Assembly (NCBI GenBank): GCA_945885345.1
Contig: CAMCYP010000014.1
Span: forward strand, 1 to 64,000
Direction: 5' to 3'
From: Bordetella parapertussis
GTDB taxonomy: Bacteria > Pseudomonadota > Gammaproteobacteria > Burkholderiales > SG8-41
DNA: 64,000 nt
In this document: positions 1 to 7,840 of the stretch, piece by piece
Numbering within the stretch: position 1 is the stretch's first letter
Layout: each line of letters begins with the position of its first letter
Made by a program: the position numbers and the translations under genes
Notes under the pieces: model-generated
What the model saw: only the letters and a program-made list of their open reading frames with translations
Databases searched by the model: none
Told to the model about the DNA's origin: nothing

Positions 1-2
1 AC

Positions 3-27
3 AAACCCCCGCCGAGGCGGGGTTTTT
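3..27. terminator. Rho-independent terminator
   Basis: Stem CCCCGC/GCGGGG around a CGAG loop, followed by five T on the plus strand and preceded by AAA, so it can work in both directions. It would end a plus-strand gene upstream of the window and the minus-strand Bug-type gene whose stop codon is at 56. Confidence 0.7.
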
Positions 28-55
28 ACTGGTGAACGACACCATTATCCACTCG

Positions 56-1030
56 TCACTCCGGCTTGATCCCCGCCGTCTTCACCACTTTCGCCCACTT
101 TGTGATTTCAGACTTGATGTAGGCCGTAAACTGCTCCGGCGTGCCATAGACAATTTCAAACCCGACGTTGGCGAGGCGTTTCTCGACTGCCGGATCTTGC
201 AGCGTCTTGTGGATGTCCGCGTTGAGCCGCAGCACCACCGCTCTCGGCGTGCCCGCCGGCGCCAGCACGCCGAACCAGGAACTCGCCTCCAGTCCCGGAA
301 AACCCGACTCGGCGATGGTCGGAATATCCGGCGTCGCCGGCGTGCGCTTGATGCCTGTGGTGGCAATTGCGACCAGTTTGCCCGTATGCACATGCGGCAA
401 CGTCGAGGCCATACCGCTGATCATCATCTTGATGTGGCCGCCGATCAAATCCGAAATCGCCTGACCGCTGCCCTTGTACGGCACATGCACCATGTCGGTA
501 CCGGTCGTGCCGTTGAGCAATTCCCCCGTCAGATGACCGATGCTGCCGACACCTGCCGATGCAAATGAAACCGTCTTCGGATTGGCTTTGCTGTAGGCAA
601 TCAGCTCCTTGAGGCTCTTCACCGGCAGCGAAGGATGGACCACCACGATATTGGACGCACTGGCCACCTGGGTGATCGACGCAAAATCCTTCACCGGATC
701 GTAGGGATTTTTTAAATGCAGAGCGGGACCGATGCCGAGATTGGCGATGTAGCCGAGCACGATGGTGTAGCCGTCGGGCGGCGCCTTGGCGACGAGGGTC
801 ATGCCGATGTCGCCGTTGGCGCCGGGCCGGTTATCGACGACAACCTGCTCACCCAGATGCCCGGTCAGCGTGAGGCCGATGGTGCGCGCAAGCGTGTCGG
901 TGCTGCCGCCCGGCGCATAGGGCACGACGAAGCGCACCGGACGCGAGGGATAGTTCTGCGCCATTGCAGCAGTGGTCGCAGCGAACAGCGCCGCGCCGAT
1001 GACCAGCATCTGTCTGATCGCGGCGCTCAT
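56..1030 (-). CDS. Bug/TctC-family tripartite tricarboxylate transporter substrate-binding protein
   Basis: A 324-residue secreted solute-binding protein. It starts with a cleavable signal peptide ending near AMAQ, followed by the family hallmark YPSRPVRFVVPYAPGGSTDT, the carboxylate-binding part of the first lobe. Length is normal for the Bug family, which binds small organic acids in the periplasm and hands them to TctAB-type permeases or works as an orphan. No permease genes are adjacent, so the substrate is unknown. Its ATG overlaps the stop of the small upstream gene by 4 bp (ATGA), so the two are probably translationally coupled. The family is greatly expanded in Burkholderiales and relatives. 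Confidence 0.9.
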   Translation of the reverse strand: MSAAIRQMLVIGAALFAATTAAMAQNYPSRPVRFVVPYAPGGSTDTLARTIGLTLTGHLGEQVVVDNRPGANGDIGMTLVAKAPPDGYTIVLGYIANLGIGPALHLKNPYDPVKDFASITQVASASNIVVVHPSLPVKSLKELIAYSKANPKTVSFASAGVGSIGHLTGELLNGTTGTDMVHVPYKGSGQAISDLIGGHIKMMISGMASTLPHVHTGKLVAIATTGIKRTPATPDIPTIAESGFPGLEASSWFGVLAPAGTPRAVVLRLNADIHKTLQDPAVEKRLANVGFEIVYGTPEQFTAYIKSEITKWAKVVKTAGIKPE

Positions 1031-1221
1031 CGCTGCAGCCCCGACGGATCATTGCGCCAGCGTTCCCATGCGGCGCGCTGGTCTTCGCGGATCGATTCGT
1101 CTTCAAGCAGCCGGCGCACCAGCGCCGTCACGTCAGACTCATAGATGCCCGTGCGTTTTTTAAAATCCCATGTTTTCCCCTGGGGAAACACGGGCGACTG
1201 CGGAACTTTGGAATCACTCAT
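1027..1221 (-). CDS. Small hypothetical protein, possibly DUF3460-like
   Basis: A 64-residue acidic/basic protein with no signal or membrane segment. The second half (YESDVTALVRRLLEDE, then a QRAAWERWRN segment) resembles the small DUF3460 proteins of betaproteobacteria, but this is from memory of the family pattern, not a search. It overlaps the Bug-type gene by 4 bp, which supports it being real and co-transcribed. Function unknown. Confidence 0.5.
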   Translation of the reverse strand: MSDSKVPQSPVFPQGKTWDFKKRTGIYESDVTALVRRLLEDESIREDQRAAWERWRNDPSGLQR

Positions 1222-1271
1222 GATGATAAATACCGGATCGTGGTTGAAGAATCAGGATGGCAAGCCGAAAC

Positions 1272-1661
1272 TTACTGCGCTGCGGGGTCGGACGTCAATT
1301 CAGAGTTACTGGCATAACAGGAACAGGTTTGCGAAATATTATCGGCGGGCAGGCGTTCAGCACGCGGTGCGGCGGGCCGCATCCAGTCGCTGATCATATC
1401 CACAGTGCCGGCGACGACCAGAGCCACGACCAGCACTGCAGAAGCACCCGACGAAAATCTCACCTGGCCGCCAGCCGCATTCACCGGAGGCGGCGTGCCG
1501 AATGAACCACCGACCCGCGCATTACCGAACTGTTTGCCGGCCTGCACGCTGCTGCCGGTGGTGGTCGCCGTCGAACCACCGCCCGTGGTCTGGTTACCGT
1601 GCAGCGTCACTGCGCAACCCGGCAGTACCGCCATCACCAGCAGGATTAAAAACCGTTTCAT
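1272..1661 (-). CDS. Putative small lipoprotein
   Basis: A 129-residue protein that begins MKRFLILLVMAVLPGCAV, a lipoprotein signal with the lipobox ending at Cys16. After it comes a Gly/Ser/Thr-rich stretch and one hydrophobic segment (around SAVLVVALVVAGTVDMI), then a C-terminus with two close cysteines. A GTG six bases upstream (1667) is possible, but the ATG gives a better lipoprotein signal. A TATACT box lies at 1669-1674, only about 8 bases upstream of the ATG, so the message could be almost leaderless. Function unknown. Confidence 0.6.
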   Translation of the reverse strand: MKRFLILLVMAVLPGCAVTLHGNQTTGGGSTATTTGSSVQAGKQFGNARVGGSFGTPPPVNAAGGQVRFSSGASAVLVVALVVAGTVDMISDWMRPAAPRAERLPADNISQTCSCYASNSELTSDPAAQ

Positions 1662-1700
1662 CGGCACAGTATAACGTCACTGCGCGGACAGTTAAAAACT

Positions 1701-1719
1701 CAATAAAATCAATTACTTG
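1701..1719 (+). repeat. AT-rich motif with IHF core, copy 1
   Basis: CAATAAAATCAATTACTTG on the plus strand. Bases 1707-1719 match the IHF consensus WATCAANNNNTTR exactly. The motif covers the stop codon of the minus-strand DUF4340 gene. See the finding on this repeat. Confidence 0.65.
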
Positions 1720-2888
1720 ACGTTCTTCTGTGGCGGGCGCGGCGCGGCGACCATCTGCTCGCGTTTGAGCAACAGTGGTGCCACCTGCTTGCCCGGCACC
1801 ACGTAGGCCCACTGTGAACGCGCCTGCTCCAGCATCACCCGTGCTTCGAGAAGTTTCCGGGTATTGGCGAATTCCTTGTCACGCTTGGCAGCATCCTCGG
1901 CTTTTTCATTGGGTTCCGGCTTGCGGTTTATTGGCGGCGTGCCGGCGACACTGAAGCGCAGCACAAAATCGCCATCGGCATACGGCGCCAGCTTGACCGT
2001 ATACGTCAGGTCATCGAAAGTTTGCGCGGTGAATGTGACTACCTTGTCGGTACCGGTCTTGTCGTCGAGGATGACATCGCTGAAACTCAGCCCTGACCAC
2101 GCATTGTTGGCAGTCACTGCAGCGCTGGGATCCAGCTGACCGCCGCCCGCGGCGAATTTCCACTGTCCCCACTCTTCGTCACGGGTAATTTTCCACGACA
2201 TTGCTCCCGCCTTTGCGTCACCACCCGCCAGTTGCAGGGTCTTGATGCGATCGATCTTGAAAAAATCGCGGGCCAGCCATGCGCCGGGTCGCGCCACCGC
2301 TTTTTCCAGCGGATCGGACACCACAAACACATTGTCGCCCTTGCCCGCCACCAGGATATGGCGGCCGGCCGGCACACCGTCCTTGGCGTTGGGCAGCGGA
2401 TTCATCGGATCCTTTTTCAGCGACACCTTGCCGAGCACCATGCTGGCCAGCACCTTGCCCGTGGCATCGCTCAGTTCCACCAGCGTACCAGTGCCCTCAC
2501 TTTTTTCCTTGCCGCCTTTATCGCTGCTTTTTCCGGGAGCCAGCAGGTTGAGGCGCCCGTGCAGGCTCGCACCCACGGTTTCCGACTGCACCACCTTGGC
2601 CTCCAGCAGTTTCAGGATCAGGCCGCTGACCTCGGAAAAGTCCGCCGGATAACCACCGCGTTGCTCGACGCGCCAGACCTTGTCCTTCACCGCCAGCGTC
2701 ACTTCGCCCGTCGCATCCTGCAGCCGCATTTTTGCAACGTCACTGACTTTCATCGGCGGCAGCAGATGGGCGCCGATTTTCGCGCCGCTGTCGCGGTACG
2801 CAGTGAGATCCTGCCAGAACAGCGCCAGACCGGCGCCGCACATGATGACCACGGCCAGCATCAACCACAGGAACTGTTTGCGGTTCAT
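1713..2888 (-). CDS. DUF4340 domain-containing protein of a Gld-type ABC system
   Basis: A 391-residue protein: one N-terminal membrane anchor (FLWLMLAVVIMCGAGLALFW) followed by a large extracytoplasmic domain of the DUF4340 type, and a short basic tail. The ATG at 2888 overlaps the stop of the GldG-like gene (ATGA). It is the last gene of the four-gene set GldA-GldF-GldG-DUF4340. The DUF4340 protein is presumed to be an accessory of this transporter; substrate and role are not known. A reading frame extends 36 codons further upstream but that extension lies inside the upstream gene. Confidence 0.8.
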   Translation of the reverse strand: MNRKQFLWLMLAVVIMCGAGLALFWQDLTAYRDSGAKIGAHLLPPMKVSDVAKMRLQDATGEVTLAVKDKVWRVEQRGGYPADFSEVSGLILKLLEAKVVQSETVGASLHGRLNLLAPGKSSDKGGKEKSEGTGTLVELSDATGKVLASMVLGKVSLKKDPMNPLPNAKDGVPAGRHILVAGKGDNVFVVSDPLEKAVARPGAWLARDFFKIDRIKTLQLAGGDAKAGAMSWKITRDEEWGQWKFAAGGGQLDPSAAVTANNAWSGLSFSDVILDDKTGTDKVVTFTAQTFDDLTYTVKLAPYADGDFVLRFSVAGTPPINRKPEPNEKAEDAAKRDKEFANTRKLLEARVMLEQARSQWAYVVPGKQVAPLLLKREQMVAAPRPPQKNVK

Positions 2889-4792
2889 GATGCACGCACC
2901 CGGGCGTTGGCCTGGCGGCGCTTGATGATCGCCAGCACGATGCCCAGCACCATCACCAGCAGCGGCACCAGTCCGATGTTGATGACCTTGGTCCACAGCT
3001 GCAGCGATTCGGTTTCTTCACGCAGGGTTTTGCGCACGTCTTTCAGCTCCTTGCGTGTTTCCACCGATTTTTTGCGGAAATTTTCCATCTCGGTCTGCTG
3101 CTCCGGCGTCAGGATCGCGCCACCTGTGGCGCTGCCCGAGGCGCGGCCTTTCTGCAGCGCCTGCAGTTTTTCCGTGGTCTGGTTCAGCGTATCTTCCAGC
3201 ACCTTGATCTTGCCGAGGTAGGTTTCCTGCGCGCGCGCCTCCATCTGCCGGATCCTCGTCAGCGGCCGGCTGAAGGAATCGCGGCTGCGCAAACTGATCA
3301 GCGCGCTGTCGCCGGCCATCTGCTCAACGAGACCCTGGGCAAACGCGAGATTGCCGTTGCGCGGCACAGCGACGCGCTGGCCGAAGACTTCCTGGATATC
3401 GACCGCCGCGCCATCCGTCAGCATGTCGACGTCGCCAACGATGACCACGGTGTTCTCCGCTGCTGCTTCTCGCAGGTGCGCCTTGCGGTCAGCCTCGAAC
3501 TGCGCCGGATCCACCGGTTTGCCGCGCGCGTAGGGATCGGCGGGCTTGCCATTGGGGAATGCGGTTTTGAATTTGCCGGTCAGGCGAAACGCCAGCGGCT
3601 CTTCCTTGCCCGAAGGCTGGAAACCGCGCGTCGAAGGTTCGCCCGACAAAGTCGCGATAATCAGGTCGGCCAGCATCGAATTCTTCGAAGTGTGTACCAG
3701 CGTGGTTTCCTTGATGCCTGCGGGCGGCTTCACCGTGAAGCTCGCGCTGAACGGCATCAGCAGCGTACCGACCTGGCTGGTCACCACATCGTCCAGATTC
3801 AACGCCTCGGTATTCAGCGACAGCAGCGTCGGCAGCAGGCGCGGGCCTTCGCCGCTGGCGAAAGTCAGATCGGCAACGACCTTACCGTTGCTGGGCTCGA
3901 CCCCCCAGGCCTTGAACAGGTTGTAGAGCGAAGACTGTCCGGCAGCGCTGCCGCCGAAGGGGTTCTGCAGATCCGGCTGCTGGTCGAAATAGGCGTAGGT
4001 GTCGACGAAGGTGATCAGCTTGCCGCCGCGCAGCACGAACTGGTCGAGCGCGTATTCTGTCGTTTCCATGATGTCGCGCGGATGGATGACCAGCAGCACC
4101 TTGATGTCATCGTCGATTTTCGTCGCATTGAGTTCCACTTTGCGCACGTCGAAAATCTTCTTCAGTTCTGACGCCAGTACCCACGGCTCGGTGGGCTGCT
4201 GCTTTTTCACCGGATCCAGTGAGCGGCCAAGCACCGGCAGGTTGCTCATGATGCCGATCACCGGTTTTTTCGCCTGGGCGACCTGTGAGATCGAGCGCGT
4301 GATGTCATATTCGAGCAGGCGTTCACGGTCCGGCGTCAGCACCGGAATCGACGACTTCTGGTCAAGAAAGGACACGGAGAGGCCGAGGTAGAACTTCTCG
4401 CCGCTGTCGGTCATCTGGCCATCGACGTTGTCCAGCGCCGCCGAATCCTCGGCATCGGAATCCGGCTCGGGATTGAATTTCTCGATGATCACCTTGCCCT
4501 TGGACGCGGATTTGTATTCGTTCAACAGATCCTCGACACGACCGGCGTAAGTCTTCAGGCCCGGCGGAACCGCGGTGCTGCCCTGGGTGTAATAGAGGCG
4601 GATTTTCACCGGCGCCTCCAGCCTCGACAGGATCGACCGCGTGCCATCGGACAGCGTGTAGACACGACCCTTGGTCAGATCGACGCGGGCATTGAACGCG
4701 CTGAAAATGAAATTTGCAGCGACGAGGATCAGTGCCAGCGCGAGGATGCCACCGGCCGAATACATCAATGTTTCGAGATTTTTGTTTTTCAT
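2885..4792 (-). CDS. GldG-family ABC transporter auxiliary protein
   Basis: A 635-residue protein with an N-terminal membrane segment (residues about 10-32), a long extracytoplasmic region of the GldG/IFT52-like type (it contains VKIRLYYTQG and VLLVIHPRD-type strands), a Gln/Glu/Lys-rich coiled coil near residues 540-605, and a C-terminal membrane segment followed by KRRQANARVRAS. GldG works with GldF and GldA; in Bacteroidetes this ABC complex is linked to gliding, but homologues in proteobacteria have no established role. It follows the permease gene by 19 bases. Confidence 0.8.
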   Translation of the reverse strand: MKNKNLETLMYSAGGILALALILVAANFIFSAFNARVDLTKGRVYTLSDGTRSILSRLEAPVKIRLYYTQGSTAVPPGLKTYAGRVEDLLNEYKSASKGKVIIEKFNPEPDSDAEDSAALDNVDGQMTDSGEKFYLGLSVSFLDQKSSIPVLTPDRERLLEYDITRSISQVAQAKKPVIGIMSNLPVLGRSLDPVKKQQPTEPWVLASELKKIFDVRKVELNATKIDDDIKVLLVIHPRDIMETTEYALDQFVLRGGKLITFVDTYAYFDQQPDLQNPFGGSAAGQSSLYNLFKAWGVEPSNGKVVADLTFASGEGPRLLPTLLSLNTEALNLDDVVTSQVGTLLMPFSASFTVKPPAGIKETTLVHTSKNSMLADLIIATLSGEPSTRGFQPSGKEEPLAFRLTGKFKTAFPNGKPADPYARGKPVDPAQFEADRKAHLREAAAENTVVIVGDVDMLTDGAAVDIQEVFGQRVAVPRNGNLAFAQGLVEQMAGDSALISLRSRDSFSRPLTRIRQMEARAQETYLGKIKVLEDTLNQTTEKLQALQKGRASGSATGGAILTPEQQTEMENFRKKSVETRKELKDVRKTLREETESLQLWTKVINIGLVPLLVMVLGIVLAIIKRRQANARVRAS

Positions 4793-4811
4793 GATCTGAT
4801 TTTTCGTAAGC

Positions 4812-5555
4812 TCAGCCTGCGCGCTGGTTGCGGATGATCACGCCGGTGGTGAACAGCATGAATCCGATCACCGAAGCGAAGAACACCACGTCGCGCGTAT
4901 CGAGCACGCCGCGCTGGAAACCTTCGAAATGCGTCATCACCGAGAATGCGGCGACAACATCCACCACCACCGGGCTGGCAAAACGCGTCAGCAGGTCGGT
5001 CACCGGCGTGTAACCGGCGAGGATCAGGAACAGGCAGATCATCACCGACAGGATGAAGCTGATGACCTGGTTGCGCGTCAGCGCGGAAGTCATGCAGGTC
5101 ACCGCCAGGTAGGAACCGGCCAGCATCAGGCTGCCGACATAGCCGGCAAAGATCACGCCGTTGTCGGGGCTGCCGAAATAGTTGACGGTGATCACCACCG
5201 GGAAGGTCAGCGCCAGCGCAAGTGCCAGGAACAGCCACGACGCGAGGAACTTGCCGACGATGGCCTGCCAGCTGGTGATGGGCATGGTCAGCAGCAGCTC
5301 CATCGTGCCCAGCCGCCGTTCTTCCGACCACAGGCGCATGCCGACTGCCGGCACCAGGAACAGGTACAGCCAGGGATGCCAGGTGAAAAAGGACACCAGC
5401 GAGGCTTCGCCGCGCTCAAAGAAATTGCCGATGGTGAAGGTAAAGAACCCCGTCAGCAGCAGGAAAATGACCAGGAACACGTAGGCGATCGGCGAGGTGA
5501 AATAGCCTGACAGCTCGCGCTTCATGATGGTTCTGATATTGGCCCAGGCGTTCAT
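4812..5555 (-). CDS. ABC-2 type permease, GldF-like
   Basis: A 247-residue integral membrane protein with about six hydrophobic segments and the typical ABC-2 opening (MKRELSGYFTSPIAYVFLVI). It carries the conserved cytoplasmic loop LWSEERRLGTMELLLTMP between the second and third segments. It overlaps the ATPase gene by 4 bp and is followed by the GldG-like gene, so it is the membrane pore of this system. Confidence 0.85.
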   Translation of the reverse strand: MNAWANIRTIMKRELSGYFTSPIAYVFLVIFLLLTGFFTFTIGNFFERGEASLVSFFTWHPWLYLFLVPAVGMRLWSEERRLGTMELLLTMPITSWQAIVGKFLASWLFLALALALTFPVVITVNYFGSPDNGVIFAGYVGSLMLAGSYLAVTCMTSALTRNQVISFILSVMICLFLILAGYTPVTDLLTRFASPVVVDVVAAFSVMTHFEGFQRGVLDTRDVVFFASVIGFMLFTTGVIIRNQRAG

Positions 5556-6328
5556 GCTCGAACCTCGCGATTAACTGCCTCATGCTTGACGGTGTCGGGC
5601 AGCGTGATCGCGCGGAACACGTCGTCGAGTTTGCCTTCCGGCGAACGCGCCTTCAGTTCCGCCGGCGTGCCGCTGGCGACGATGATGCCGCGGTCGATGA
5701 TGATCACGCGGGTACAGGCGGCCTCGACTTCTTCAAGGATGTGGGTCGAGAAAATCACCACCTTGTTTTCGCCGAGACGCTTGATCAGGCCGCGCACTTC
5801 GTGTTTCTGGTTCGGGTCGAGACCGTCCGTGGGCTCGTCGAGGATCAGCACATCCGGATCATGAATCAGGGATTGTGCGAGGCAGGTCCGATGCTTGTAT
5901 CCCTTGGACAGCGTATCGATCGACTGATACAACACGTTTTCAAGGAAACACAGTTCGACCGCGCGGTGCACGGCGCGTTTGCGCGCGTCACCCTGCAGGC
6001 CGCGCAGTTCAGCGCAGAAATTGAGAAAACCGTTGACCGTCATGTCGGCGTAACCGGGCGCATTCTCCGGCAGGTAGCCGATCAGGCGCTTGGCGGCGAT
6101 CGAATCTTCAACCATGTCATGGCCGCCGACCGTGATCCTGCCCGAGGTCGGTGGATAGTAACCGGTGATCATGCGCATGGTGGTCGACTTGCCGGCACCA
6201 TTGGGCCCGAGGAATCCCAGCACTTCGCCGCGCTCGACGCTGAACGACACATCGTTCACCGCCAGTTTGGGGCCGAAGGCCTTGACCAGATGTTCAACGC
6301 TAATCAATTTCTCTCTCCGTTCATGCAC
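5552..6328 (-). CDS. ABC transporter ATP-binding protein, GldA-like
   Basis: A 258-residue nucleotide-binding subunit. Visible motifs: Walker A GPNGAGKST, a signature region that reads LSKGYKHRTCLAQ, Walker B VLILDEPTDGLDPNQ, and the H-loop in IFSTHILEEVEA. The C-terminus (SPEGKLDDVFRAIT) resembles the regulatory end of drug/gliding-type ATPases. First gene of the GldAFG-DUF4340 operon and overlapping the permease by 4 bp. A TATAAT lies in the AT-rich leader upstream. Confidence 0.88.
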   Translation of the reverse strand: MHERREKLISVEHLVKAFGPKLAVNDVSFSVERGEVLGFLGPNGAGKSTTMRMITGYYPPTSGRITVGGHDMVEDSIAAKRLIGYLPENAPGYADMTVNGFLNFCAELRGLQGDARKRAVHRAVELCFLENVLYQSIDTLSKGYKHRTCLAQSLIHDPDVLILDEPTDGLDPNQKHEVRGLIKRLGENKVVIFSTHILEEVEAACTRVIIIDRGIIVASGTPAELKARSPEGKLDDVFRAITLPDTVKHEAVNREVRA

Positions 6329-6447
6329 GTCCGTCGAAAGCAGCCGCGCGTTTTTGTGACCTGTTTGATAGGCAAGTCAGGAAAAAATTCAATTTGCCCG
6401 CTTCAAAATGCAACACTTTTCATGCCGCTTATCATCAAGCGATCATA

Positions 6448-6463
6448 TAACCATTTGATTATA
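6448..6463 (-). promoter_or_regulatory. Possible promoter/IHF region for the gldA-like operon
   Basis: The strongly AT-rich 6430-6485 stretch, unlike the GC-rich surroundings, holds TATAAT on the minus strand (6458-6463) and an exact IHF core, AATCAAATGGTTA (minus strand, 6448-6460). No convincing -35 hexamer is seen. Apart from these, the 186 bases between the operon and tRNA-Thr hold nothing I recognise. Confidence 0.35.
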
Positions 6464-6514
6464 TTAAATATTTTTAATTATCCGACTGTCGCAGATATTT
6501 TGCGCCGGCGACGG

Positions 6515-6590
6515 TGGTGCCGACAGTCTGAATCGAACAGACGACCTACCGCTTACAAGGCGGTTGCTCTACCAACTGAGCTATGCCGGC
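6515..6590 (-). tRNA. tRNA-Thr (anticodon TGT)
   Basis: 76 nucleotides with encoded CCA. The acceptor stem GCCGGCA pairs with TGTCGGC (one G-T pair), the D arm contains AGTTGGTAGA, the anticodon stem ACCGC/GCGGT holds the loop CTTGTAA (anticodon TGT, reading ACA), and the T arm GTCTG-TTCGATT-CAGAC is perfect. It decodes threonine ACA codons. A MITE-like element starts 35 bases upstream. Confidence 0.97.
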
Positions 6591-6600
6591 GCGAGGCGGG

Positions 6601-6606
6601 ATTATA
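6601..6606 (-). promoter_or_regulatory. -10 box of tRNA-Thr
   Basis: A perfect TATAAT on the minus strand, placed to start transcription a few bases before the tRNA. The -35 position (around 6624-6629) coincides with the left end of the MITE-like element and has no good match, so the native -35 may have been replaced when the element inserted. Confidence 0.5.
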
Positions 6607-6624
6607 GCGCCTCGCGCGGGGCAA

Positions 6625-6855
6625 GGGCCTGTTAACAATGACTTCATGAGTGCGTCGGCGACGATTTGGCCTCAGGGCTAGGAGCGTCGAGCGTGGTTTG
6701 CCCGTTGGCAAACAAGCGAAGGCGCGACAACGCACTGGGGCCAAATCGTCCCGTCCCTGCGGGTTGTGGCCAAAATCGCCACTGGCTGCGTTGCTTGCCT
6801 TGCCACTGACAATTTTGGCCACAACGCATCTCACGAAGTCATTGTTAACAGGCCC
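6625..6855. mobile_element. MITE-like structured repeat, copy 1 (231 bp)
   Basis: Non-coding element with terminal inverted repeats of about 31 bp (left 6625-6655, right 6824-6855; both begin GGGCCTGTTAACAATGACTT read inward). Inside are a 12-bp inverted repeat GACGATTTGGCC (6660-6671 with 6739-6750), a hairpin GTTTGCC-CGTT-GGCAAAC (6696-6713), and a second imperfect inverted repeat (6764-6784 with 6804-6824). The right end is followed by TA. No transposase is encoded. A second copy is at 50398-50675. It fills most of the gene-free stretch between tRNA-Thr and the oxidoreductase gene. Confidence 0.8.
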
Positions 6856-6868
6856 TACCTCCTATAAT
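6842..6868 (+). promoter_or_regulatory. Possible hybrid promoter formed by the repeat end
   Basis: TATAAT at 6863-6868 lies just outside the right end of the repeat. TTGTTA (6842-6847) inside its terminal repeat could be the -35, but the 15-bp spacing is short. It would drive the oxidoreductase gene at 6902. Confidence 0.35.
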
Positions 6869-6901
6869 TGCGCGGATTCTCTCTCTAGCGGCGCCTCAAA
6901 A

Positions 6902-7780
6902 ATGGACAAGATTTCCGTAGGCATCATCGGCACCGGACTCATGGGCAGCGCCTGCGCGCGACGCCTGATCGCTGCCGGGCAGGCCGTGGCCGGTTATGAC
7001 GTCGATGCGGCCAAAGCGCCGGCGTTTGCCGCGCTGGGCGGCCAGACCGCAGCATCCATCGCCGCCCTTGCCCGTGACTGCAACACCGTGGTCCTTGCCG
7101 TGTTCAACACTGACCAGGTCGAAGCTGCCTGCGATGCCCTGCTCGCTGCGCGCCCCGCAAACCTGCCGCCGCTGACGGCGATCTGCGTCAGCACCTGCGA
7201 CCCCGACCGCATCGCGGCGCTCACACAACGTCTGCCCGCTGATCGCATCCGTTTTGTCGAAATGCCGGTGTCCGGCACCAGTGAACAGGCCGCGCGCGGC
7301 GAAGCGCTGGGCCTGGTTGGCGGTGATCCGGTCGCGGCAGAACAGGTCAAGAAGGTGCTCGACGCATTGTGTCCGCGCCGCCACCATCTCGGCGCCGCCG
7401 GCAACGGGGGCCGTGCCAAGCTCGCGATCAACCTGATCCTCGGCATCAACCGCGCCGCCCTCGCCGAAGGTCTGGTGTTTGCCGAACGCATGGGGCTGTC
7501 GCTGGACGCCTTCCTCGGCGTCGCCCGTGATTCGGCCGCCTATTCGCAGATCATGGACATCAAGGGCAAAAAAATGATCGACGGCGATTTCACGCCGCAC
7601 GGCAAGATCGCGCAGACGCTGAAGGATTTTTCATTGATGCTGGAACTGGCGCAACGATTGCAGCAGCAGTTGCCGCTGGCAGCGACCTATACCGATATCG
7701 TTGAAGGCTGCATGACTGAAGGCGAAGCCGAACTCGACAATGCGGCGGTGATTCGCGAAATCCGCCGGCGGCGCAGTTAA
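6902..7780 (+). CDS. NAD(P)-dependent oxidoreductase, 3-hydroxyisobutyrate dehydrogenase family
   Basis: A 292-residue cytosolic dehydrogenase. The N-terminal Rossmann fold begins MDKISVGIIGTGLMGSACAR with GxGxxG at residues 10-15. The substrate-binding stretch around FVEMPVSGTSEQAARGE (the DAPVSGG-type motif of the family) and the presumed catalytic Lys in GNGGRAKLAINLI are present, followed by the all-helical C-terminal domain. The family reduces or oxidises beta-hydroxyacids such as 3-hydroxyisobutyrate, tartronate semialdehyde or succinic semialdehyde; the exact substrate is open. Single-gene unit between the MITE-like repeat and a convergent amidohydrolase. Confidence 0.88.
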   Translation: MDKISVGIIGTGLMGSACARRLIAAGQAVAGYDVDAAKAPAFAALGGQTAASIAALARDCNTVVLAVFNTDQVEAACDALLAARPANLPPLTAICVSTCDPDRIAALTQRLPADRIRFVEMPVSGTSEQAARGEALGLVGGDPVAAEQVKKVLDALCPRRHHLGAAGNGGRAKLAINLILGINRAALAEGLVFAERMGLSLDAFLGVARDSAAYSQIMDIKGKKMIDGDFTPHGKIAQTLKDFSLMLELAQRLQQQLPLAATYTDIVEGCMTEGEAELDNAAVIREIRRRRS

Positions 7781-7795
7781 GCATCAACAATGAAA

Positions 7796-7821
7796 ACGGC
7801 GCGGGCTTTCGCCCACGCCGT
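7796..7821 (-). terminator. Hairpin terminator of the amidohydrolase gene
   Basis: ACGGCGCGGGC-TTTC-GCCCACGCCGT, an 11-bp stem with one mismatch. Read on the minus strand it is followed by TTTT, so it fits the minus-strand amidohydrolase best; the convergent dehydrogenase may share it. Confidence 0.6.
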
Positions 7822-7840
7822 CAGTCATAACAAATACCAA

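Noticed and set aside
6553-6834. 93-codon frame over tRNA-Thr and the MITE-like repeat
   Set aside because: It runs through a tRNA and a non-coding palindromic element; no ribosome site or conserved product.
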